From Albimonas sp963816545 (GTDB lineage Bacteria; Pseudomonadota; Alphaproteobacteria; Rhodobacterales; Rhodobacteraceae), in contig CAWFLE010000020.1 of NCBI GenBank assembly GCA_963816545.1, positions 186,001 through 250,000 of the forward strand: a stretch of DNA of 64,000 nt, read 5' to 3'. Below are positions 55,688-64,000 of the stretch, in pieces. The notes beneath the pieces are model-generated. The model had not been told where the DNA came from and made no database searches. It saw nothing but the letters and a program-made list of their open reading frames with translations. A program made the translations under genes and the position numbers. Within the stretch, counting starts at the first letter, position 1. Each line of letters starts with the position of its first letter.

Positions 55688-55862
55688 GCGGCGGGTCTGC
55701 GCGACTGGAGGTCGGGCCGGCGGCGCGTGCGGGGCGTTTGCGCGCGAGGGGGGGCCTCGGCCTCCGGTCCCTGTCCGCGGCCGCCCGGCGCCGCCCCTCG
55801 CGGGAGGGAGGAGAGGGGGCGTTGCCGCTGGCCGGAGACGGCGCCCCGGCGGAGGGCGAGGC

Positions 55863-56807
55863 ATGAGCGGCGCGCTGGCGATGCTGCTGGCCCTCGGGAT
55901 CGAGGCCTGGGCGGGGTGGCCGGACGCGCTGCACCGGCGGATCTCGCATCCCGTGGTGTGGATGGGCCGGCTGATCGACCGGCTGGATCGGGAGCGCAAC
56001 CGCGAGGAGGATGGCTGGGATGAGCGGCGCGCGGCGGGCGTGCGGGCGGCGCTGACGGTGATCGGGGTCTCGGCGGGGGCTGCGGTGTTCGCGGGGTGGC
56101 TGCTGCCCGGAGGGGCGGTGGGGGTGGCGCTGACGGCGGCTCTCGCGTGGCCCTTCGTGGCGGCGCGGTCGCTTCATGACCATGTCTCGCCGGTGGCCGA
56201 GGCGCTGGAGGCGCGGGACCTGCCGGCCGCGCGCGGGGCGGTGGCGCGCATCGTGGGGCGGGATCCGCGGTCGCTGGACGAGCGGGGCGTGGCGCGGGCG
56301 GCGCTGGAGAGCCTGGCGGAGAACGCCTCGGACGGGGTGGTGGCGCCGCTGTTCTGGGGGGCGCTGCTGGGGCTGCCGGGGATCGTGGGCTACAAGGCGG
56401 TCAACACGCTGGACTCGATGATCGGGCACCGCAGCCCGCGGCACGAGGCGTTCGGGCGCTTCGCAGCCCGGCTCGACGATCTGGCGAACTGGGCGCCGGC
56501 GCGGCTGACGGGGCTGGCGCTGGCGATGGCCTCGGGGCGGCCGGAGGAGGCGTTCCGGGCGATGCGGCGGGATGCGAGGTTTCATCGCTCGCCCAACGCG
56601 GGCTGGCCGGAGGCGGCGATGGCGGGGGCGCTGGGGGTGCGGCTCTCGGGGCCGCGGGTCTACGGGGACCGGATCTCGGCCGAGCCCTGGCTGAACGGCG
56701 AGGCGCCGGACCCGACGGCCGAGGATCTGACGCGGGGGCTGACGCTGTATCGCCGGGCGATGTGGCTGTGCGCCGGGGCGCTGGCGCTGCTGTGGGTGCT
56801 GACGTGA
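55863..56807 (+). CDS. cobD: Adenosylcobinamide-phosphate synthase
   Basis: 314 residues, CbiB/CobD type; joins aminopropanol phosphate to cobyric acid. Several membrane helices; conserved HPVVWMGRLIDRLDRERNR, ARSLHDHVSPVAEALEARDL, ALESLAENASDGVVAPLFWGALLGLPG, YKAVNTLDSMIGHRSPRHEAFGRFAARLDDLANW. In the preceding 180 bases a second ATGAGCGGCG occurs at 55684 after the kinase stop; the same 13 bases recur at the real start (55859-55871). Confidence 0.94.
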   Translation: MSGALAMLLALGIEAWAGWPDALHRRISHPVVWMGRLIDRLDRERNREEDGWDERRAAGVRAALTVIGVSAGAAVFAGWLLPGGAVGVALTAALAWPFVAARSLHDHVSPVAEALEARDLPAARGAVARIVGRDPRSLDERGVARAALESLAENASDGVVAPLFWGALLGLPGIVGYKAVNTLDSMIGHRSPRHEAFGRFAARLDDLANWAPARLTGLALAMASGRPEEAFRAMRRDARFHRSPNAGWPEAAMAGALGVRLSGPRVYGDRISAEPWLNGEAPDPTAEDLTRGLTLYRRAMWLCAGALALLWVLT

Positions 56808-57192
56808 GGCCGCCGGGGCCCGTCATCGGCGCAGACGTCGGGCGCGGCTGCGGCCCTCGCGCGGCGGCTGGCGAAGGGGCGGAGGCCGGCCGTCGCCGGT
56901 ACGCGGGCGGTCGGGCCTCGCGCCGTGCGCCGCGGCCCGGGAAAGTTGGTGCGCGGCGGCCCCTTGGCGGCGGTTGGACCGGCAGGGACGTCGCGCGCCG
57001 CAAAGGGCGCGGCGGGGGCAGCGGAGCGGGCCCGCGCGGCAGGGCGGCGGGCGGCGACTTTCGCGATCAGCTTCCAGGGGCGGAGGCGGCCTGCGACGAG
57101 CGCAGCCGGAAGCGCGTCGCCGGTGAGCTGCCCGGGGCCGGGGTTCCCGATGACCGCGCTTCCGGGGGCTCGCGGTGGACGGAGCCTGCGGC
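56808..57192. other. Gene-free GC-rich spacer between cobD and cobC
   Basis: About 385 bases, no supported gene. Frames on both strands encode Arg/Gly/Ala-rich sequence without family resemblance. No terminator or riboswitch fold stands out. Confidence 0.55.
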
Positions 57193-58167
57193 ATGACGCT
57201 GCGGGATCACGGCGGGAACCTCGCGGCGGCGCGGGCGAGGTTCGGAGAGGGGGCGTGGCTGGACCTCTCCACGGGCATCAACCGCAGGCCTTGGCCGATG
57301 CCGCCTCTGCCGGACGAGACGTTCCGCGCCCTGCCCGACGCCGGCGCCTTCGCGGCCTGCGAGGGTGCGGCGCGGGCGGCGTGGGGGGCGCCGGAGGGAG
57401 CCTCGGTCCTGCCGGTCGCGGGGGCGCAGGCGGCGATCCAGCTCATCCCCCGCCTGCGGCTGCATGGACGGGCGGCGGTGCTGGCGCCCACCTACAACGA
57501 GCACGCCGCCGCCTTTCGGGCCGAGGGGTGGCAGGTGGTGGAGACGCCGTCCCTCGCGGGGCTGGAGGGCGCGGACGCGGCGGTGGTGGTCAACCCCAAC
57601 AACCCCGACGGGCGGCGGCATGAGCCCGAGGCGCTGCTGGCGCTGGCGGGCCGCGTGGGCCTGCTGGTGGTGGACGAGAGCTTCGGGGACGTGACGCCGG
57701 AGCTGTCGCTGGTTCCCTGGGCGGGGCGGGAGAACCTGCTGATCCTGCGCAGTTTCGGCAAGTTCCACGGGCTGGCGGGGTTGCGGCTGGGCTTCGCGCT
57801 CGGGGCGGAGGCGGAGGTGGCGCGGATGGCGGCGCTGGCCGGACCGTGGGCGGTCTCGGGGCCCGCGCTGGCGGCGGGGGCGGCGGCGCTGGCGGACCGG
57901 GCGTGGGCCGGGGAGATGCGGGCGCAGCTTGCGCGGGATGCGGCGCGGCTGGACGCGATGGTCTCGGCGCGGGGACTGGAGCTGATGGGGGGGACGGACC
58001 TGTTCCGCACCTACCGGGCGGCGGATGCGGGCGCGGCGCAGGCGGCGCTGGCGCAGGGGCGGGTGTGGACGCGGGCGTTCCCATGGTCGCGGAGCTGGAT
58101 CCGGCTGGGGCTGCCGGGGCCGGAGGCGGAGTGGGCGCAGCTGGAGGCGGCGCTTGGGCGGCTATGA
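57193..58167 (+). CDS. cobC: Threonine-phosphate decarboxylase CobC
   Basis: 324 residues; PLP enzyme making aminopropanol phosphate for CobD. Class I/II aminotransferase fold: RDHGGNLAAARARFGEG, DLSTGINRRPWP, PVAGAQAAIQLIPRL, APTYNEHAAAF, VVVNPNNPDGRR, VVDESFGDVTPE, and PLP-Lys in LILRSFGKFHGLAGLRLGF. ATG 57193 preferred over GTG 57175 because the conserved RDHGGN starts there. Confidence 0.93.
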   Translation: MTLRDHGGNLAAARARFGEGAWLDLSTGINRRPWPMPPLPDETFRALPDAGAFAACEGAARAAWGAPEGASVLPVAGAQAAIQLIPRLRLHGRAAVLAPTYNEHAAAFRAEGWQVVETPSLAGLEGADAAVVVNPNNPDGRRHEPEALLALAGRVGLLVVDESFGDVTPELSLVPWAGRENLLILRSFGKFHGLAGLRLGFALGAEAEVARMAALAGPWAVSGPALAAGAAALADRAWAGEMRAQLARDAARLDAMVSARGLELMGGTDLFRTYRAADAGAAQAALAQGRVWTRAFPWSRSWIRLGLPGPEAEWAQLEAALGRL

Positions 58168-58742
58168 CGTGCGCGCGCGGCGGGGTGGTCGGCGGCGGGA
58201 GCGGCGGACGCTCGGCTCTGATCAGAGCGCCCTCCTTGCCGGACGGGTGACGGCTGGAGCGGCGGGGGCGCCAGCGGCGGGCGGGAGTTTTCCCTCGGGG
58301 TGCGAGCGGGCGCGGCGGGAGGCGGCGGTCGGTCGGCTCTGACGTCGGCGCCCGCGTTGCCGGACGGGTGACGGCTGGAGCGGCGGGGGCGCCTGCGGGG
58401 GGCGGTGGCTTTCCGGCGGGGCGATGGGGAAAGGATCGCGCGTTCGCCTCGGTCGGCATGTTGGCGACGAGGCCGTCTCCGGGCTGATTTCAGGCGAGAT
58501 GTCTCCGCTGCTCGCCGCGCCGGTCCGCGGAGCGCGCCAGCCGTGGCTCAGGGTCGTTCAGGAGCACCGACGGCGGCGGCGGATCGCGTGGCGGTAGGGC
58601 CCCGGCCAACCCCGGCCCGGCCTGGATGAGCGGCCTTCATCCTGACGCGCGTCCGGCGCCGGTCACAGGACGGCCATTTCGCCAAGGCCCGAGGCGGTTG
58701 CGGCCGAGGCTTTCCGGGCGCCTTGTCGAGGGCGGGGCCGGA
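58168..58742. other. Gene-free spacer with 37-bp direct repeats
   Basis: About 575 bases without a supported gene, between the cobC and cobQ stops. Holds an exact 37-bp direct repeat (58236-58272 and 58357-58393). Confidence 0.6.
58236..58393. repeat. Exact 37-bp direct repeat, 121-bp period
   Basis: Copies at 58236-58272 and 58357-58393 are identical. Each is preceded by TCGGCTCTGA, so the true unit is about 60 bp with a variable middle. The 84 bases between copies are GC-rich and unrelated. Confidence 0.8.
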
Positions 58743-60199
58743 TCAGACCCCCGCGGCGGCCAGCGCCAGCATCCCGTCCACGTCCATATGCGCCTCCAGA
58801 TGGGCGGCGAGGGCGTCGAGCGTCGCCTCGACCTCGGCGCCGTAGGCCGTGCCGGCGGGGGGAGCCCCGAGCGCCGCCACGAACGCCGCGCGGAAGGCGT
58901 CCTGCGCGAAGAGGCCGTGGAGGTAGGTGCCCGTGATCCGGCCGTCGGGGGAGGCGGCGCCCTCGGGGCGGCCCTCGACCTCCAGCCAAGGGGCGGGCGC
59001 GGTCCGGGCCCTCGGTCACGCCGATATGCATCTCGTAGCCCAGGACTTCGGCGCCGGTGGCGAGGTGGCGGGCGCAGACGCGGTGGAGGCGCTTGTCGGG
59101 GGTCATGACGGTGTCCACGTCCAGCAGGCCGAGGCCGCGGGCCTCGCCGGGGGGGCCCTCGATGCCGTCCGGGTCGGCGATGCGGCGGCCGAGCATCTGG
59201 TAGCCCCCGCAGAGGCCCAGCACCCGGCCGCCGCGGCGAACATGGGCCAGGAGGTCGATGTCCCAGCCCTGCGCGCGCAGGAAGGCGAGGTCGCCCAGCG
59301 TGGACTTGGAGCCCGGCAGGATCACGAGGTCGGCGTCGCCCGGGAGGGGGCGGCCGGGAGGGATCATCTCCACGCTCAGGGCGGGCTCCAGCTTCAGGGG
59401 GTCGAGGTCGTCGAAATTGGCGATGCGCGAGAGCATCGGGCAGACGACCTTGATCGGGCCGGAGGGGGCGGGGGCGGCGAGGTCGAGCGCGTCCTCGGCC
59501 GGAAGGCGGTGGGCCTGGGGGAACCACGGGATCACGCCAAGGCCGGGCCAGCCGGTGCGGGCGGAGATCAGGCGGTAGCCGTCGTCGAAGAGGCTCGGGT
59601 CTCCGCGGAACTTGTTGATGGCGAAGGCCTTGATGAGGGCGGCGTCGCCGGGGGGGAGGACGGCCTGCGTGCCGACGAGCTGGGCGATCACCCCGCCGCG
59701 GTCGATGTCGCCGATCAGCAGGACCGGCACGCGGGCGGCGGCGGCGAAGCCCATGTTGGCGATGTCGTTGGCGCGCAGGTTCACCTCGGCAGGCGACCCG
59801 GCGCCTTCGATGAGGACGAGGTCGGCCTCCTCGCGCAGGCGGTTGTAGCTTTCGAGGACGGGGGCGAGGAGCGCCGGCTTGAGGCGCGCGTAATCGCGCG
59901 CCCGGCAGGAGGCGATGCGGCGGCCCTGCACGATGACCTGGGCGCCGGTGTCGGTCTCGGGCTTCAGGAGGACGGGGTTCATGTCGGTGCGCGGCGCGAC
60001 CCCGCAGGCGAGGGCCTGAAGGGCCTGGGCGCGGCCGATCTCGCCGCCGTCTTCGGTCACGGCGGCGTTGTTGGACATGTTCTGGGGCTTGAAGGGGCGC
60101 ACGCGGAGCCCGCGGAGCGTGGCGGCGCGGCAGAGGCCGGCGACCAGCATCGACTTGCCGACATTGGAGCCGGCGCCCTGGAATCATGAGAGCGGTCAT
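58743..60199 (-). CDS. cobQ: Cobyric acid synthase CobQ (two frameshifts)
   Basis: Glutamine-dependent amidation of adenosylcobyrinate diamide side chains. ATP motif QGAGSNVGKSMLVAGLCR; RPFKPQNMSNNAAVT; IEGAGSPAEVNLR; GDIDRGGVIAQ; glutaminase Cys in VLGLCGGYQMLG; YEMHIGVTEGP; catalytic His in GTYLHGLFA. An extra C near 60183 breaks residue 7, and an extra T near 58990 breaks the tail; removing both gives 484 residues, the family size. Confidence 0.94.
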
Positions 60200-60234
60200 C
60201 GAAGGCCGGGCGGCGCGGCTGCGGGAGAGAGGCT

Positions 60235-61191
60235 GTGAGCGAAGGACGCGATCTGGAGCGGCGGCTGGCGGAGGCGCAGGCGGCCGGCGAGCTGCCGGGG
60301 CTGCATTCGGTGGTGGTCCTGCGCGGGGGGAAGCTGTTCGCGGAGGCGTATTTCCCCGGCGATGACCAGCGCTCGGGCGAGGCGCTGGGCGTCGTCGCGC
60401 CTGGGCCGGAGACGGCGCACGACCTGCGGTCGGTGTCCAAGAGCATGGTGGGGCTGCTTTACGGCATCGCGCTGGACGAGGGGCTGGTTCCGCGGCCGGA
60501 GGCCCCGCTGATGGCGCAGTTCCCGGAGCATGCGGACCTCGCGGGGCCGGACAAGGCGGGGATCGCGGTCGGGCACCCCTTGACCATGACCCTCGGGATC
60601 GAGTGGAACGAGGACATGCCCTATGACGGGCCGCACAACAGCGAGGTGGCCATGGAGATGGCGCCGGACCGGGTGCGGTACGTGCTGGAGCGGCCGGTGG
60701 CGGGACCTGCGGGGACGGTCTGGAGCTATTGCGGGGGCGCGACGGCGCTGCTCGCGGCGCTGATCGAGCGCGGCGCGGGGCTGCGGGTGGACGAGTACGC
60801 GCAGGCGCGGCTGTTCGCGCCGCTGGGGATCGCGCGTTGGGAATGGGTGGAGGGGCTGGGGCGCGGGCCGGACGCGGCCTCGGGCCTGCGGAGGACGGCG
60901 CGGATCGGGGCCTTGGTGGCGGAGCGGGGCCGGGCGGAAGGCGTGCAGGTCGTGCCCGAGGCGTGGGTCGCGGCGACGCTGACCCCGCAGGCGCGGCTGG
61001 GGGAGCTGGGCTATTCCAACGGCTGGTATCTGGGACCGGGCTGGGCCGCGGGGCTGGGGAATGGCGGTCAGCGGGTGATGGCGCATCCGGGGCTGGGGAT
61101 GTCGGTCTCGGTGATGGCCGGGCGCTACGACGACCCGGAGGCGTGGCGGCTGGGGGCGCGGGTCGCGGAGGCGGCGTTCGGGCCGGGCTGA
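60235..61191 (+). CDS. Serine hydrolase, class C beta-lactamase-like
   Basis: 318 residues. Ser-x-x-Lys at SVSKSMVGLLYG; WSYCGGATALLAALIER in place of the Y-x-N motif (Tyr present, Asn replaced by Gly); C-terminal YSNGWYLGPGW and HPGLGMSVSVM. No clear signal peptide, so a cytoplasmic esterase or peptidase-like protein rather than a resistance enzyme is plausible. GTG start; divergent from cobQ with 35 bases between starts. Confidence 0.78.
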   Translation: MSEGRDLERRLAEAQAAGELPGLHSVVVLRGGKLFAEAYFPGDDQRSGEALGVVAPGPETAHDLRSVSKSMVGLLYGIALDEGLVPRPEAPLMAQFPEHADLAGPDKAGIAVGHPLTMTLGIEWNEDMPYDGPHNSEVAMEMAPDRVRYVLERPVAGPAGTVWSYCGGATALLAALIERGAGLRVDEYAQARLFAPLGIARWEWVEGLGRGPDAASGLRRTARIGALVAERGRAEGVQVVPEAWVAATLTPQARLGELGYSNGWYLGPGWAAGLGNGGQRVMAHPGLGMSVSVMAGRYDDPEAWRLGARVAEAAFGPG

Positions 61192-61301
61192 GGCGGGGCG
61201 CGGGTCGGTCCCGGCCGATGCGCGCGCCGTGATCGTCCCCTCATGACGGGGCGCCGGCGCGTTCCGGGGGCGGGAGGGCCGGCCGCGGCGCGCCGGGGGG
61301 A

Positions 61302-61916
61302 TCAGAACTCCACCCCCGCCTGCGCCTTCATGCCGGAGCGGAACGGGTGCTTGACCAGCTCCATCTCGGTCACCAGGTCGGCCGCCTCGATCAGCGTCGT
61401 CCTTGGCGTTGCGGCCGGTCAGGACGACATGGGTCATCGGCGGCTTCTCGGTCGCGCAGGAAGGCGACCACCTCGGCGACGTCGAGGTAGTCGTAGCGCA
61501 GGGCGATGTTGATCTCGTCGAGCAGCACCATGCGGTTGTCTCGGGTCGCGGATCAGCTCCTTCGCCTTCTCCCAGGCGGCCTGCGCCATCTCGATGTCGC
61601 GGGCGCGGTCCTGCGTCTCCCAGGTGAAGCCCTCGCCCATGGTGTGGAACTGCGCAGAGGTCGGCGAACCGCTCCAGGATCAGGTCGCGCTCGCCGGTGC
61701 TCCATGCCGCCCTTGATGAACTGCACCACGGCGCAGGGCATGCCGTGGGCGATGCAGCGGAAGATCATCCCGAAGGCGGCCGAGGACTTGCCCTTGCCCT
61801 TGCCGGTATGGACGATGACCAGGCCCTTCTCGTCGGTCTTGGTGGCCATGATCTTGTCGCGGGCGGCCTTCTTCTTGGCCATCTTGGCGGCGTGGCGGGT
61901 CGGCGTCTTCGGTCAT
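61302..61916 (-). CDS. cobO: Cob(I)alamin adenosyltransferase CobO/BtuR (five or more frameshifts)
   Basis: Adds the adenosyl ligand to corrinoids. P-loop VHTGKGKGKSSAAFGMIFRC, HGMPCAVVQFIKGGMEH, then TMGEGFTWETQDRARDIEMA, and finally VTEMELVKHPFRSGMKAQAG in successive frames. Breaks near 61903, 61695, 61655, 61537, 61447 and 61405. Overall span 205 codons, matching the family, so insertions and deletions balance out. Start overlaps the preceding phosphatase-like gene's stop. Confidence 0.9.
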
Positions 61917-62251
61917 CTGCGGGCCTCCTCGCGGAGCTGGGGGCCGACGAGGTCGACCAGAAGCGCCGTCAGCTCGGGTTGCATGAAGGTGTAGAGGTCG
62001 GGGATGTCGAGGTCGCACGATCGCCCGGCCGCGCAGGCGGCGGGAATGGCGGGCGGTCAGGCGGGCCTTCTGGCGTTTCTCGAAGACGTAGATGCGGTGG
62101 GCCCAGTCGAGCTGTTCGGGGCTTACGGGGTGATCGGTGCCGTCCCGAGGCCGGCGAGGTCGGTGCGGATGCCGGGCCAGTCCTCGAACACCTGCGCCGC
62201 GGTGGGGGCGCGGTTGCGGGCGAGGCCGGAGATGAAGAGGACCCGGATCAT
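61913..62251 (-). CDS. Low-molecular-weight phosphatase-like small protein (two or more frameshifts)
   Basis: Span of 113 codons between cobN and cobO. Reads MIRVLFISGLARNRAPTAAQVFEDWPGI, TDLAGLG, then SPEQLDWAHRIYVFEKRQKARLTAR, and DLDIPDLYTFMQPELTALLVDLV after shifts near 62140 and 62030. Fold matches the LMW tyrosine-phosphatase family, but the usual P-loop C-x5-R-S/T is altered: the Cys is replaced (ISGLARNRAPT), so it may be inactive. Its start is four bases or less from the cobN end, and its stop overlaps cobO (ATGA). Confidence 0.6.
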
Positions 62252-62259
62252 GCCGGGCG

Positions 62260-64000
62260 CCTTCAGCGCGGTCGAGTCGGGCGCGGGCGGAGTTGGAGCG
62301 GGGCTGCCAGAGGCCGCGGTCGATCGCCTCCTCCAGGCGCTCGGCGATCTCGCGCAGGGCGGCGGGGTTGTGGGCTTCGATGAAGCCGCGGGTGGCGTCG
62401 TCCTCGAGGAAGGCGCTGTGGACCAGGTCGAAATGGTGGTTCCGCACCGCGTGGGTCGTGGCGGCGAAGGCGAAGAGGTAGTCGACCGTCGCCGCGATCT
62501 CGAAGGCGCCCTTGTAGCCGTGGCGCTTCGACGCCCTCGATCCATTTCGGGTTCACGACGCGGGAGCGGACGACGCGGCCGATCTCCTCGTCCAGCGTGC
62601 GGATCACCGGGCGCTCGGGGCGGGAATGGTCGTTGTGGTAGACGGGCGGGCGCGGTCCCGCGGAGGTGCTCGACGGCGGCGGCGGCGCCGCCCTCGAACT
62701 GGTAGTAGTCGTCGCGAATCCAGCAGGTCGTGCTCGCGGTTGTCCTGGTTCTGGACGATGGCCTCGGCCTGGCGACAGGCGGGTTTCGAGCTCCCGGCGC
62801 GCGGCGCGCCTTCCTCGCCGGCGCCGTAGGCGTAGCCGCCCCATGGCAGGTAGGCGTCGGCCAGGTCGGCGCGGCGGCGCCAGAGCCGCTCGTCGATCAT
62901 CGCCTGCAGGCCCGCGCCATAGGCGCCGGGCTTGGAGCCGAAGACGCGGCGGGAGGCGGGGCCTTCGCCATCTCGGCGGCTTCGCGGCGGAAGCGGGCGG
63001 CGGCGGGGTTGTCGTGCTCGGGCTCGTCCAGGCGCATCACGGCGGCGGCGGCGGAGTCGACGAGGGCGATCTGCGCGGGGAAGGCGTCGCGGAAGAAGCC
63101 CGAGACGCGCAGGGTCACGTCGACGCGGGGCCGGCCGAGGGCGGTGGCGGGGATGATCTCGAACCCGGTGACGCGGCGGGTGGCGTCGTCCCATGCGGGC
63201 TCACGCCCATCAGCGCGAGCGCCTGGGCGATGTCGTCGCCGCCGGTGCGCATGTTGGCGGTGCCCCAGGCGGTGAGGGCAGGGCGCGGGGCCAGTCGCCA
63301 TGGTCCTGGGCGTGGCGCTCGATCAGCAGGTGGCGGAGTTCCAGCCCAGCGCCCAGGCGGCGCGGGTGGGCACGGCGCGGCTGTCGACGGAGTAGAAGTT
63401 GCGCCCCGTGGGCAGCACGTCGAGCCGGCCGCGGGTGGGCGCGCCCGAGGGGCCGGGGGCGAGGAAGCGGCCGTCGAGCGCGGTGAGGAGGCCCTGAAGC
63501 TCGGCCGGGCCGCAGGCGGCGACGGCGGGACGGATGCGGGCGGCGATCCCGGCCAGGACGGCGGCGGAGGCGGGGCCGGGGGCGGTGGGCGCCGCGTGGC
63601 TCGCCCGCACCCATCCCTCCCCCGCTCGCGGGGGAGGGAGGCGCCTGGGGCGGTCGTCCGGGAGGAATGGGCGGCGGAGCAGGCGCTGCGGCCGTCGTTT
63701 GAGTGGGCCCGATGGCCGGCGCCCGCCGCGTCCCTTGCCTGAGCGCGGGGGCGCCCGGACCGGCCGTGGGCGAGGAATGGGCGGCGGAGAGGGCGTCTTC
63801 GCCGGAGATCCCGTCGGGGCGGTGGTCGCCTCCCCGCTCGCGGGGGAGGAACGCGCCGGCGTCGGCCGTGAACGAGACCGCCCCGGCGGCGGCCGGCGCG
63901 TCGGGGAGGGCGTCCACCAGCGCGGCGGCGAGGAGTTCCAGCCGCTCCACCGTGTCGCCGTTCGTGCGCCACGGGTCGTCCGCAAGGGCCAGCGCCTCGG
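62260..64000 (-). CDS. cobN: Aerobic cobaltochelatase CobN subunit, C-terminal part (many frameshifts; runs off the right edge)
   Basis: Large subunit that inserts cobalt into hydrogenobyrinate diamide. Pieces in rising order from the C-terminus: DDATRGFIEAHNPAALREIAERLEEA, NPKWIEGV, AEAIVQNQDNREHDLLDS, AYLPWGGYAYGAGEEG, SKPGAYGAGLQAMIDERLW, GRPRVDVTLRVSGFFRDAFP, GTANMRTGGDDIAQALALMG, DVLPTGRNFYSVDSRAVPTRAAW and ALDGRFLAPGPSGAPTRGR. At least eight shifts over 1.7 kb. Full CobN is 1200-1400 residues, so about two-thirds lies beyond the window. A 290-bp repeat-bearing insert sits at 63590-63880. Confidence 0.88.
63590..63880. repeat. Repeat-bearing insert inside cobN
   Basis: Contains a perfect hairpin at 63615-63638 (11-bp arms), a related hairpin at 63829-63849 with one base fewer in one arm, and two exact copies of GAGGAATGGGCGGCGGAG (63662-63679 and 63772-63789). 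CACCCATCCCTCCCCCG before the first hairpin nearly matches 39555-39570. It separates VERLELLAAALVDALPDAP from AVLAGIAARIRPAVAACGPA, which are close together in other CobN proteins (family knowledge). Confidence 0.65.

Noticed and set aside
55684..55866. 60-codon frame between the kinase-like gene and cobD
   Set aside because: Low complexity, no family; better explained as a spacer with a duplicated start motif.
53243..55999. 918-codon leftward frame across cobT and the kinase-like gene
   Set aside because: Antisense to two well-supported genes and of low complexity.

Overview
The window is a very GC-rich (roughly 70% or more) stretch of an alphaproteobacterial chromosome, most likely from the Rhodobacterales. 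Several things support this: the gene orders bamE / yceD / rpmF-plsX-fabH-ihfA-merR, rplM-rpsI with an N-terminally extended S9, and dgt-argS-SPOR-nagZ-scpA-scpB; a two-domain dCTP deaminase; an aerobic (CobN-type) cobalamin pathway; and a corrinoid methyltransferase next to a Virulence_fact protein and a second methylenetetrahydrofolate reductase-like gene. No phage, conjugation module or CRISPR array is visible. Apart from one decayed insertion element, this is core or housekeeping chromosome.

Layout. 0-5.8 kb: end of an acyl-CoA dehydrogenase, the error-prone polymerase gene dnaE2 (with two large low-complexity inserts) and an HNH nuclease. 5.9-13.7 kb: a leftward cytochrome c maturation and arginine block (argC, ccmE, ccmF, ccmH, enoyl-CoA hydratase) interrupted by a YihY membrane protein, a PhzF-like protein and a homocysteine methyltransferase-like gene. 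13.8-20 kb: two acyltransferases, rplM-rpsI, a thioesterase, a secreted alpha/beta hydrolase and an enoyl-CoA hydratase. 19.8-22.4 kb: a three-gene phosphorelay (periplasmic-sensor histidine kinase and two single-domain response regulators). 22.5-31.3 kb: a Bcr/CflA-type exporter, a malonyl-CoA synthetase-like enzyme, a YHS protein, a one-carbon block (metF; Virulence_fact protein, MTHFR-like protein, methyltetrahydrofolate:corrinoid methyltransferase) and an MFS transporter. 31.9-38 kb: envelope, ribosome and fatty-acid genes, tRNA-Pro(GGG) and dCTP deaminase. 38-45 kb: the scpBA/nagZ/SPOR/argS/dgt block. 45-51.8 kb: an A-type Fe-S carrier, two unknown envelope proteins, recQ, exodeoxyribonuclease III, mrp and a transglutaminase-like protein. 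51.9-53.3 kb: a decayed insertion element with 30-bp inverted ends that encloses a fragment of a type I restriction gene. 53.5-64 kb: cobalamin genes cobT, a threonine-kinase-like gene, cobD/cbiB, cobC, cobQ, cobO, a small phosphatase-like gene and cobN (running off the right end).

The cobalamin genes and the corrinoid methyltransferase block fit together: the cell makes its own B12 and uses a corrinoid protein to move methyl groups to tetrahydrofolate, with MTHFR activity linking methyl-THF to methylene-THF. The substrate-specific methyltransferase and the corrinoid protein are not in the window.

Two window-wide features matter to any reader. First, at least 16 genes carry one or more single-base frameshifts, mostly one extra base, each of which restores a normal family-length protein when corrected. 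They cluster at 40.2-43.3 kb and 58.9-64 kb, while long stretches (16-28.6, 44-51.8 and 53.4-58.2 kb) are clean. This looks like uncorrected sequencing error rather than gene decay. Second, GC-rich low-complexity DNA lies both in gene-free spacers and as long in-frame inserts inside dnaE2 (twice), the threonine-kinase-like gene and cobN, in places carrying perfect hairpins or repeated modules.
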